From positions 1 to 18,022 of the forward strand of contig JBPBQZ010000100.1 of assembly GCA_050955105.1 (NCBI GenBank): 18,022 nt of DNA, given 5' to 3'. The stretch comes from JBPBQZ01 sp050955105. GTDB taxonomy: Bacteria; Pseudomonadota; Gammaproteobacteria; Burkholderiales; Burkholderiaceae. The position numbers were made by a program, and so were the translations under genes. Below the pieces are notes generated by a model. It was not told the origin of the DNA. It saw only the letters and a program-made list of their open reading frames with translations, and ran no database searches. Positions 7,966-14,276 of the stretch are shown piece by piece. Position 1 is the stretch's first letter, and the number at the start of each line of letters is the position of its first letter.

Positions 7966-8973
7966 TTAGTGGGAGATCACGACCTTGCCGAAGAACTTGC
8001 GTTGGTCGAAGTAGTGCCAGGCGTCGACGGCCTGGTCGAACGGAAACACCTTGTCGACTACCGGCTTGAGCGCCGACGCGGTAATCGCGCGTCCGAGATC
8101 TTCCAGCCCCGAGCGGTCGCCGACAAACACGCGGAATACTACCGCGCCGCTGCGGAACAGGGTGTTGAAGTCAATGCTGGAAGGCTCTGACGCCAGGAAG
8201 CCGATGAGGGCGATTTCGCCGCGATTGGCGATGGCACGGAACGACTGCTGCAGCGTGCCCGGTCCGCCTACTTCCACCACGCGCTGCACGCCCTGCCCGT
8301 CGGTCAGTTGACGCACGGCCTCGCCCCAGTTGGGCGTTTCGACGTAATTGATGACTTCGTCGGCGCCGAGCGCCCTCAGCTTGGCGGCCTTGTCGGCCGA
8401 CGAAGTCGTGGCGATGACGCGCGCGCCCAGCATCTTTGCCAGCTGCACGGCGAACACCGAGACGCCGCCTGTGCCTTGCGTGAGCACCGTGTCGCCTGGT
8501 TTGATCGGCTTGAAACCTTGCAGCGCGGTCCAGGCGGTGAGGGCGGCGCAGGGCAGCGTCGCCGCTTCTTCGAACGACAGCGCGGGCGGCGCGGCCACCA
8601 GCGCTTCCTGGCTCACCACCTTGTATTCGGCAAGCCAGCCATCGTGGTCAAGGCCATAGACTTCGGCGCTCATCGTGGCATGCGGATTGCCACCGGCCCA
8701 GCGCGGATGGAAAATGCTGATGACGCGGTCGCCCGGCTTGAAACGCGTTACGCCTTCGCCGATGCCGGCGATCTCGCCCGCGGCATCGCTGAGTGGCACG
8801 ACGCCAGGCTGCTGCACGGCGTAGCTGCCATGCACCATGGCGATGTCGCGGTAGTTCAGCGACGTGGCGCGAATCCGCACCAGCACTTCGCCGCGCTGCG
8901 GCTGCGGCGTGGGTTCGTCATGGAGAGTCAGTTGATCGATGCTGCCGGTCTTGTCGAAGCGATAAACTTTCAT
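7966..8973 (-). CDS. Zinc-independent medium-chain dehydrogenase/reductase (NAD(P)-dependent alcohol dehydrogenase/quinone reductase-like)
   Basis: The 335-residue MDR-superfamily oxidoreductase has a GroES-like N-terminal domain (about 1-125) and a Rossmann domain (about 130-290). The zinc-ligand motifs of classical alcohol dehydrogenases are absent. Instead it has SLNYRD (38-43), the signature of quinone-reductase-type members. The nucleotide-binding loop is TQGTGGVSVFAVQLAK (165-180), followed by VIATTSSADKAAKLRALGA (186-204). Similar proteins are often annotated NAD(P)-dependent alcohol dehydrogenase or NADPH:quinone reductase; the substrate is unknown. AAAGGA lies about 9 bases before the ATG. 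It is downstream of, and on the same strand as, the EamA/oxygenase pair, but a 102-bp gap and much higher GC suggest it is a separate unit belonging to the native genome. Confidence 0.92.
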   Translation of the reverse strand: MKVYRFDKTGSIDQLTLHDEPTPQPQRGEVLVRIRATSLNYRDIAMVHGSYAVQQPGVVPLSDAAGEIAGIGEGVTRFKPGDRVISIFHPRWAGGNPHATMSAEVYGLDHDGWLAEYKVVSQEALVAAPPALSFEEAATLPCAALTAWTALQGFKPIKPGDTVLTQGTGGVSVFAVQLAKMLGARVIATTSSADKAAKLRALGADEVINYVETPNWGEAVRQLTDGQGVQRVVEVGGPGTLQQSFRAIANRGEIALIGFLASEPSSIDFNTLFRSGAVVFRVFVGDRSGLEDLGRAITASALKPVVDKVFPFDQAVDAWHYFDQRKFFGKVVISH

Positions 8974-9075
8974 CTGTTGAGATCCTTTTAAGTTGCACGC
9001 GAGAAGCAGCGATCAGCGCAAACGATAGCGCGGTTGGCAATAGTTTGCTGAAGGGCGCTTGATTCGGAGTTTGGC

Positions 9076-9966
9076 TCAAGGCTGAACGCGCCTGTTTATC
9101 CATTCGCCAAGAGATTGCGCTTTGATAAAAATCGCAATGCCGGTGAGAATCAGGCAGATTGCGGCGCAAACAGGAATGTCGATCGGTTCATGGAACAACC
9201 AATGTGAAGTCAATAATCCAGAGACCGGTACCAGCAGCGACAGTGGCGCGACCTTGGCCGCGGAGTACTTCTTGATCAAGTTGTTCCAAACCATATATCC
9301 AAAGATGGTTGTTATGTAAGCCTGGAAAAGTACCGAGCAGATTGCGGCAATACCCATATTGTCGAAGATACCGGTGAATGGCTTGCTTCCCTCGACCAAG
9401 TACGTCATCAGGAAAAGTGCCGGTGCCGAAAACGCGCTCGACCAGACGATGAACGAGATCATGTCGCTGGGTTTGTTGTGTTTGATGATGAGGTTGCAGA
9501 TGCTCCAACTGAGCGCACCGAGCAATACCAGGGCCAAGCCCACAAGTGTGGACCCCTCATCTCTGAAGCGAAGCAGCAATAACAATCCGAGCAATGCGCT
9601 TCCCATTCCGAGGGTCTGACCCGCACTGATCCGTTCCTTGAAAATCGCGGCGCTCAAAATGATCGTGAAAAATGCACTGAACTGCAGTACCAGCGAAGAA
9701 ATGCCAGCGGGTAGACCGAGATACATGGCCATATTCACGACCCACCAAAGCCCTACACCGAACAATAAGCCATACGCCGCGATGACTTTCAGGCCGACAT
9801 TTGCGGGCTTTTTCAAGAAGAAAATCAAAGGCAGGGCGCAAAAGGTGAATCTCAGTGCAGTGAGAACAAACGGATCAAGTTGGCCGAGTCCGATTTCGAT
9901 GACTGAGAAGTTACTTCCCCATATGACAGCCACCAGAATTCCTGCTAACAAATCGCGCGTTCTCAT
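9076..9966 (-). CDS. EamA-family (DMT superfamily) exporter, similar to the cysteine/O-acetylserine exporter
   Basis: The 296-residue inner-membrane carrier has about 10 TM helices in two EamA repeats (about 8-132 and 145-282). Repeat 1 includes IWGSNFSVIEIGL (15-27) and LPAGISSLVLQFSAFFTIILSA (85-106). Repeat 2 includes SWSICNLIIK (153-162) and KVAPLSLLVPVSG (238-250). These segments resemble E. coli EamA (YdeD), which exports cysteine-pathway metabolites, so an amino-acid-like substrate is a reasonable inference but not proven. The ATG at 9966 follows GAGGTG; an in-frame extension to 10026 runs into a hairpin and is rejected. It follows the 2OG oxygenase on the same strand after 108 bp and shares its lower GC content. 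It probably exports that enzyme's product. Confidence 0.9.
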   Translation of the reverse strand: MRTRDLLAGILVAVIWGSNFSVIEIGLGQLDPFVLTALRFTFCALPLIFFLKKPANVGLKVIAAYGLLFGVGLWWVVNMAMYLGLPAGISSLVLQFSAFFTIILSAAIFKERISAGQTLGMGSALLGLLLLLRFRDEGSTLVGLALVLLGALSWSICNLIIKHNKPSDMISFIVWSSAFSAPALFLMTYLVEGSKPFTGIFDNMGIAAICSVLFQAYITTIFGYMVWNNLIKKYSAAKVAPLSLLVPVSGLLTSHWLFHEPIDIPVCAAICLILTGIAIFIKAQSLGEWINRRVQP

Positions 9967-9995
9967 GTTCACCTCGAAGGTTTCTGTATAGTTTT

Positions 9996-10023
9996 CCCCG
10001 CATCGAGATGATGCGATGCGGGG
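9996..10023. other. 10-bp perfect hairpin between oxygenase and exporter genes
   Basis: CCCCGCATCG (9996-10005) and CGATGCGGGG (10014-10023) form a perfect 10-bp stem with an 8-base loop. It sits in the 108-bp gap between the 2OG oxygenase stop and the EamA start. Read on the minus strand it is followed by AAAAC, not a U-tract, so it is not a typical terminator. It may adjust relative expression of the two genes by RNA processing or attenuation, or mark a junction. Confidence 0.5.
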
Positions 10024-10074
10024 CATCGTTCTTTGTGGTTGTCGTACTCAGTTCACCTGAATACTGACGCCGAG

Positions 10075-10755
10075 TCAGGGTTTGGCCCCGTCGTAGACAA
10101 AGGCGTCGAATTTCTCGTGACGCCATGTGTCGTGCCGCGCGTAGTAATTGAAGACGACGGTTATTTTTTGCTCAGTGACAGTGGGTTCGCAATCGTGGAG
10201 CACTTCGCGCCCCTTCATGATCAGCAACGCGCCGGATTTCGCGTAAATATTTTTTCTTTCGATGCAAGGAAGCTTTTTACTGGGATGCGACCGAGGAATT
10301 TGCATTCGCAAAGGCGCTTCTTTATTGGTAGTCAGAAATAACAGGACGGTTATGCCGTTGCTATCGTAGTGTTCGCCCAATGTGCCGCCGCCTTTTGGAT
10401 AGACCTTGATATTGATGTCAGATCGAGCATGGGGTGATACGACGACATCGAGGTTAGTTACGCAGCCGATAAGAGGCAGGATCGAGTGGTAGATCGCACA
10501 GAGTTCTGGCAAGTGGGTCCTCACATCCGGACCTTGGAATATGTGATGCAGATATTGGCCGCCTTGATCTGAAACCTCGTAAGTGCCAAGGCCCTTATGA
10601 TTCACCAATTTAATCTGTTCCTTACTGATAAGTTCGTTAACCCTCTGCCTTAGCGCGGCACATATGTTTTCTGGAATTAGCTCTTCCAATACAGTTACAT
10701 AATCGTATTGATACTCGCGGCAGTGTTGCAGCGCATTAAATTCTGTTATTGCCAT
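10075..10755 (-). CDS. Fe(II)/2-oxoglutarate-dependent oxygenase, P4H-like facial triad
   Basis: The 226-residue soluble protein looks like a double-stranded beta-helix 2OG oxygenase (2OG-FeII_Oxy type). The core reads VYPKGGGTLGEHYDSN (118-133), with the HxD motif His129-Tyr-Asp131, then ITVLLFLTT (135-143). The distal iron ligand is His187 in REVLHDCEP. Lys197 sits exactly 10 residues after His187, the position and residue that bind 2-oxoglutarate in prolyl 4-hydroxylases. HxD rather than HxG or HxA argues for hydroxylation, not halogenation. GGAG precedes the ATG at 10755. GC is visibly low (two sampled 60-base lines near 43%). The adjacent EamA exporter and divergent LysE exporter suggest a free amino acid or small peptide as substrate; this is inference. 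The exact subfamily is not recognised. Confidence 0.8.
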   Translation of the reverse strand: MAITEFNALQHCREYQYDYVTVLEELIPENICAALRQRVNELISKEQIKLVNHKGLGTYEVSDQGGQYLHHIFQGPDVRTHLPELCAIYHSILPLIGCVTNLDVVVSPHARSDINIKVYPKGGGTLGEHYDSNGITVLLFLTTNKEAPLRMQIPRSHPSKKLPCIERKNIYAKSGALLIMKGREVLHDCEPTVTEQKITVVFNYYARHDTWRHEKFDAFVYDGAKP

Positions 10756-11016
10756 GACGGCTCCGGATTCGGTCTTAGGTCAGTTACGATGCGAAACTGT
10801 CGTTGGCCGCGGTCCATCCGCACGGGTAGCGCGTCAGTGCTCGACAAACGTGGCGTGGCGCGATGTCAAGACGGCTTCGGAGATGTCTTAGGCACGACAG
10901 TAAATCGACTGTGTGCCGACCGCCGAAGAAGTTGCGGTTCGGTCGATTACCCTTGCCGGGCGGCAGCGGTCAGGCGCGCAGTGCATAAGCAAGTCAACTC
11001 CAGCACAAGGTGTCCC
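10756..11016. promoter_or_regulatory. Divergent intergenic region, 2OG oxygenase / LysE exporter
   Basis: These 261 bp separate the divergently read oxygenase and LysE-family genes and should contain both promoters. AAGGTG before ATG 11017 is the LysE ribosome binding site, and GGAGCC before the oxygenase start is the other. I see no clear -35/-10 pair, repeat or leader peptide. The boundary between low-GC and native DNA probably falls inside this stretch. Confidence 0.35.
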
Positions 11017-11742
11017 ATGCTAGGCATTACCGGTTTTCCTCTTTTTGTCGCGGCGGTGTTCTTGTTGAACATCACGCCTGGGCCGGACACCGCCTATATC
11101 GTGGGTCGCAGCGTGGCACAGGGACGTGGCGCCGGCGTGGTGTCGGCGCTCGGCATTTCGGCGGGTTGCATCTTTCACACGCTGGCCTGCGCGTTCGGAC
11201 TAACAGCGTTGCTGGCTGCGTCGGCCGCGGCGTTTACCGTCATCAAATTTGCCGGTGCGGTCTATCTGATCTATCTGGGCGCGCGCATGTTGCTCAAGCG
11301 TGCCGATGCACCGGCTGCCGAGGGCGGTCTGATCGACCCTTCGGCTAAGGCGCCAGATCAAGTTCGGAATCAAGCTTCGAATCAAGCGCCCCGCGCCCTC
11401 GGGACCGATCGCGTGACTCAACCTGCGCCGCCCAGAACCTTGCGGCAGCTATTCACGCAAGGTTGCATCACCAATGTGCTGAATCCGAAAGTGGTGCTGT
11501 TTTTTGTCGCGTTCTTCCCGCAATTCGTGGCGACCGACAGCCGTCACAAAATGCTCGCATTCCTGGCACTCGGTGCGGTGTTCGTCGTATCGAGCACGAT
11601 CTGGAATGTGTTCGTCGCCTGGATCGCCGGCACCGTTACGCGCCGCTTTTCGGGTAAACCGGCGGTGAAGAAATGGGTGGACCGCGGTGTCGGCAGTGCC
11701 TTCATCGGCCTGGGATTGAGACTCGCCGCACTACGCCATTAA
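11017..11742 (+). CDS. LysE/RhtB-family amino-acid exporter
   Basis: The 241-residue inner-membrane exporter has about six TM helices. Family marks are NITPGPD (18-24), IKFAGAVYLIYLGARMLL (76-93) and the conserved TM4 motif GCITNVLNPKVVLFFVAFFPQF (149-170), in which the NPK triad is diagnostic. Characterised members export lysine, threonine, homoserine lactones or leucine; the substrate here is not evident. The protein is longer than the usual 205-210 residues because of a hydrophilic linker at about 95-141, rich in Ala, Gln, Asn and Pro and partly built of imperfect GAATCAAGC-type DNA repeats. ATG 11017 has AAGGTG at normal spacing; the longer frame upstream to 10708 overlaps the divergent gene and is not credible. 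It sits next to the oxygenase/EamA cassette. Confidence 0.91.
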   Translation: MLGITGFPLFVAAVFLLNITPGPDTAYIVGRSVAQGRGAGVVSALGISAGCIFHTLACAFGLTALLAASAAAFTVIKFAGAVYLIYLGARMLLKRADAPAAEGGLIDPSAKAPDQVRNQASNQAPRALGTDRVTQPAPPRTLRQLFTQGCITNVLNPKVVLFFVAFFPQFVATDSRHKMLAFLALGAVFVVSSTIWNVFVAWIAGTVTRRFSGKPAVKKWVDRGVGSAFIGLGLRLAALRH

Positions 11743-11747
11743 GTGAG

Positions 11748-11770
11748 AAACCCTTCTTAATCAGGGGTTT
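11748..11770 (+). terminator. Weak hairpin after the LysE gene
   Basis: AAACCC (11748-11753) pairs with GGGTTT (11765-11770) around an 11-base AT-rich loop, five bases after the LysE stop. The stem is short and there is no following U-tract on the plus strand beyond the GTTT itself, so termination here is only a possibility. Confidence 0.3.
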
Positions 11771-11834
11771 GTCGTCCAAAAGAAGGCCAATCGAAAGGAA
11801 AAAGTCGGATTGGTATGTCCAAAGACAATTGATG

Positions 11835-11884
11835 CGGTAAAAATACGCGAAAACCCTTACCGCAAAATGTTTGACCATTTACCG
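11835..11884. promoter_or_regulatory. Phased CGGTAA/TTACCG boxes upstream of the MFS symporter gene
   Basis: CGGTAA starts at 11835, TTACCG at 11857 and TTACCG at 11879, so the three boxes begin exactly 22 bp apart (about two helical turns). The first two form the wider inverted repeat TGCGGTAA (11833-11840) / TTACCGCA (11857-11864). The boxes flank a possible -35 element TTGACC at 11871. The arrangement is what a dimeric regulator bound on one face of the helix would need; the regulator is not identified, and the convergent GntR/FadR-type gene is one candidate. Confidence 0.4.
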
Positions 11885-11899
11885 GCGTCCATCAACAAT
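11871..11899 (+). promoter_or_regulatory. Candidate sigma-70 promoter of the MFS symporter gene
   Basis: TTGACC (11871-11876, 5 of 6 consensus) and AACAAT (11894-11899, 4 of 6) are separated by 17 bp, and lie 54 bp before the MFS start. The -10 match is weak, so this is tentative. Confidence 0.3.
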
Positions 11900-11952
11900 T
11901 GGGCCGTTAGAAAATTCCATAAGCTAAGCCCACGCGGTTATAAGAGACGCCC

Positions 11953-13308
11953 ATGACAGTCATCGATGAAGCACCGGACCCTGTACTAGAGAAGCGCATC
12001 ATTTCCAAGTTGAATTGGCGAATTATGCTGATCTTCATCCTTGGCTACATGATTTCCTTTATCGATCGGGGCAACCTCGGTGTGCTGGCGACGCCGATCG
12101 CGAAAGACCTGCATTTAAGCGGCGCCGCCTTCGGCTTGGCCGCAGGCTTGTTCTACCTCACTTACCTGGTGTTCGCGATTCCGTCGAATATGGCCATCGT
12201 GCGGCTCGGCGGCCGCGTCTGGATGGCCATCATCATGGCCGGCTGGGCACTGGTGTGTTTCGGCCTCGCCAGCACGCAGAACGTGACCTGGCTGTATGTC
12301 TGCCGGATGTTGCTGGGTGTGACGGAAGCCGGCTTCTATCCGGGTGCGATGTTCCTGATGACGCTGTGGTATCCGCCGCGCGCGCTGGGCAAGGCTTACG
12401 CGGCCTACACCGCGTGGACGCCGCTGGGCCTGGTCTTCGGCGCCTTGGCCACTTCCGGGCTGCTCGCTCTGCATGGCTTGGGTAGCGGCATCGCCGACTG
12501 GCGCCTGGTCTTCGTGCTGGAAGGCGTTCCTGCTTTGGCACTCGCCGCCTACACGCTGTGGGCTCTGCCGGATCGGCCGGCCGATGCGAAATGGCTGTCC
12601 ACCCAGGAAAAAGCCTATCTGCATGCGCAACTGCCGGCGCCGAACAAGCCTGCCAAAGGCGCTGCCTTGCGTTCTCTCGGCAATGTTCTGAAGAGCCCGT
12701 ATTCCTACCTGTTTGCGCTGCAGTACTTCCTGATGTTGTTGGGATATTGGGGCCTCATCTACTTCATGCCGAAGATCCTGCAAGGACGCTTCCATACCGA
12801 CTCAGTGCACGCGGGCCTGATCTCGGCGATTCCCTGGCTGTTCGCTTGCGTGTTGATTTATGTGATGGGCCGTACTTCGGTGTGGACCGGTGATCGTCGC
12901 TGGCACATCGCCATCGGCATGGTCCTGTCGGGCGCGGGCCTGTACTTGGCGGCGTCGACTGATTCACCGACGCTTTCGCTGATCGGCCTGTGTCTGGGCG
13001 CGGCGGGTGCTCCGGCTGCGGCGGCGTTCTTCTGGACCATGCCGGCAACGGTGTTCGCTGGTGCCATGGCGGCGGTCGCGATCGCGATGGTCAACTGCGT
13101 CGGCAACCTGAGCGGCCTCGCGGGCCCATGGGTGATCGGCTTCCTGACCGACGTGACCGGCGATGCGCGTGCCGCCTTGTACATTCTGGCCGGCATGTGC
13201 ATATTGGCCGCGATATTAGGGTTCCTGCTGGCCACCAACGTGAAGCGTCGCGGCGTTGTAAGCGACGTCGACGCGGCCGATGCACTGCAAGGTGTAGCGG
13301 GCCATTAA
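11953..13308 (+). CDS. MFS transporter, anion:cation symporter (ACS) family
   Basis: The 451-residue 12-TM carrier is of the ACS family, whose members import organic anions (hexuronates, galactonate, tartrate, phthalate, 4-hydroxyphenylacetate) with H+ or Na+. Family marks are SFIDRGNLG (35-43, the usual Y-x-DR-x-N motif after TM1), IPSNMAIVRLGGRVWMA (76-92) and RMLLGVTEAGFYPGAMFLMTLWYPP (118-142). A hydrophilic central loop spans about 210-240. The ATG at 11953 has only a weak AGAG ribosome site. It lies convergent with the amidohydrolase-TRAP-GntR operon, which suggests a second carrier for a related organic acid. An organic-acid importer fits better than an efflux pump. Confidence 0.91.
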   Translation: MTVIDEAPDPVLEKRIISKLNWRIMLIFILGYMISFIDRGNLGVLATPIAKDLHLSGAAFGLAAGLFYLTYLVFAIPSNMAIVRLGGRVWMAIIMAGWALVCFGLASTQNVTWLYVCRMLLGVTEAGFYPGAMFLMTLWYPPRALGKAYAAYTAWTPLGLVFGALATSGLLALHGLGSGIADWRLVFVLEGVPALALAAYTLWALPDRPADAKWLSTQEKAYLHAQLPAPNKPAKGAALRSLGNVLKSPYSYLFALQYFLMLLGYWGLIYFMPKILQGRFHTDSVHAGLISAIPWLFACVLIYVMGRTSVWTGDRRWHIAIGMVLSGAGLYLAASTDSPTLSLIGLCLGAAGAPAAAAFFWTMPATVFAGAMAAVAIAMVNCVGNLSGLAGPWVIGFLTDVTGDARAALYILAGMCILAAILGFLLATNVKRRGVVSDVDAADALQGVAGH

Positions 13309-13318
13309 GCAGAGAAGG

Positions 13319-13351
13319 GGATGCGGCCCGAGCAGTGCTTGGGCCGCATCC
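13319..13351. terminator. Strong GC-rich hairpin between convergent MFS and GntR/SDR-remnant units
   Basis: GGATGCGGCCC (13319-13329) pairs with GGGCCGCATCC (13341-13351). The stem continues inward through a G-T wobble and AGC/GCT to a 3-base loop, giving a nearly continuous 15-bp hairpin, and a few further pairs are possible outside. It starts 10 bases after the MFS stop. No long U-tract follows, but position and strength suit a bidirectional terminator. Confidence 0.6.
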
Positions 13352-13462
13352 GCTTAACGATTGGATTGGGTCGGATTCGCCGAGATAGCGGCGGCCACCG
13401 TCGATGATAAATTCAACACCGTTGCTGAAGCGCGATTCGTCGCCTGCAGCATATCCCTTGCC
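13352..13462 (-). pseudogene. Remnant of a short-chain dehydrogenase/reductase C-terminus
   Basis: Read on the minus strand from 13462, the sequence encodes about 37 codons containing YAAGDESRFSNGVEFIIDGG. This matches the C-terminal signature of classical SDR enzymes (Y/FLASDES.F..G..F.VDGG). There is no room for the Rossmann fold or the Ser-Tyr-Lys active site: similarity begins at the GntR stop codon and ends near the hairpin at 13351. No stop occurs in this frame before the hairpin, although TAA is reached in another frame, so a frameshift is also likely. The fragment is best explained as the tail of an SDR gene that once followed gntR and lost its 5' part by deletion. It is too short to have been noticed as a gene. 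Confidence 0.65.
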
Positions 13463-14223
13463 TAACCGTCGGCCGGCACGGCCCCTGCCGCTAACTTCGA
13501 CTCGCGGCGTAGCGCGCCTTGCACGATCTCTTGGTCGACGATATCGAGATACGTAGCGATCTCGCGCGCCGCGCCTTCGGTGTCGCGCGCACGCAGGCAG
13601 GCCAGCAGCTGCCACCGCGCGGTGGTCAATTGCGGCAGTACTGGCGGCGACGCGGTCCGCACCACGTGTCCGATCACGGCATTGAGCGAGTCGACCAACA
13701 ACACCAGCGCGTCGTTATGCGTGGCCAGTGCGATCAAGCGGAAAAACCGGATCGCCTCTTCGGCGCGCGTGGTAATGTCGCCGAGCGTCGTCAATTCGAC
13801 GATGCGTTCGATGTTGTGTTGTATCGCATCGAAATCAGCCTCGGTGCCGCGCGTGCAGGCAAGCCGGACGATCGCCTGCTGGATCAGCGCACGCGCTTCG
13901 GTAATGCCGTCCATCGAGATGCGGCCGAGCGCCACCAGGTCGTTGAGCGATTGCGTCAACATCGACTGATCGCCACCGCGAATCGATGCGCCGCCCTTGG
14001 TGCCTTTCTGAATATGCACGATGCCCGACATTTCGAGGGTGCGCAGCGCTTCGCGCACCGCCGGCCGACTCACGCCGAACTCGATTGCGAGATCGCGTTC
14101 CGAGGGCAGCTTGTCGCCGGGCGACAACGTGCCCGCGGCAAGCCGCTGGCGAATCTGTTCGCAGACCGCTTCGAACACCCGCGTGGTCTTGACCGGTTGA
14201 AATGCCTTTTGCTGAACCGCCAT
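13462..14223 (-). CDS. GntR-family transcriptional regulator, FadR subfamily (FCD domain)
   Basis: The 253-residue DNA-binding protein has a winged helix-turn-helix at about 14-82, with LSPGDKLPSERDLAIEFGVSRPAVREALRTLEMSGIV (33-69) giving the classic GntR motif. An all-helical FCD ligand domain follows at about 108-232. The metal-binding histidines common in FCD domains appear replaced: Arg162 in RFFRLIALATHN, Arg203 in TARWQLLACL and Tyr225 in IATYL. It may therefore sense its ligand without a metal, as FadR does. The start at 14223 has AAAGGTG upstream; the in-frame extension to 14631 overlaps dctQM and is rejected. It is the last intact gene of the operon, 53 bp after dctQM, and probably represses that operon until the imported acid or a derivative is bound. 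Confidence 0.92.
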   Translation of the reverse strand: MAVQQKAFQPVKTTRVFEAVCEQIRQRLAAGTLSPGDKLPSERDLAIEFGVSRPAVREALRTLEMSGIVHIQKGTKGGASIRGGDQSMLTQSLNDLVALGRISMDGITEARALIQQAIVRLACTRGTEADFDAIQHNIERIVELTTLGDITTRAEEAIRFFRLIALATHNDALVLLVDSLNAVIGHVVRTASPPVLPQLTTARWQLLACLRARDTEGAAREIATYLDIVDQEIVQGALRRESKLAAGAVPADG

Positions 14224-14276
14224 ATGCCGACACACCTTTGAGCCGATTGAAACGCCAAGTGCCGCGACGAGCGTTG

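Noticed and set aside
10075..10755. Possible amino-acid halogenase (BesD/HalD-like) reading of the oxygenase
   Set aside because: The first iron motif is His-Tyr-Asp with the Asp ligand present, whereas halogenases have Gly or Ala there to leave room for chloride.
10708..11016. Upstream in-frame extension of the LysE gene
   Set aside because: It overlaps the divergent oxygenase start and is not hydrophobic or conserved; ATG 11017 begins the family sequence.
11787..11813. Inverted repeat CCAATC / GATTGG downstream of the LysE gene
   Set aside because: Six base pairs with a 15-base loop is expected by chance in a 200-bp AT-richer gap.
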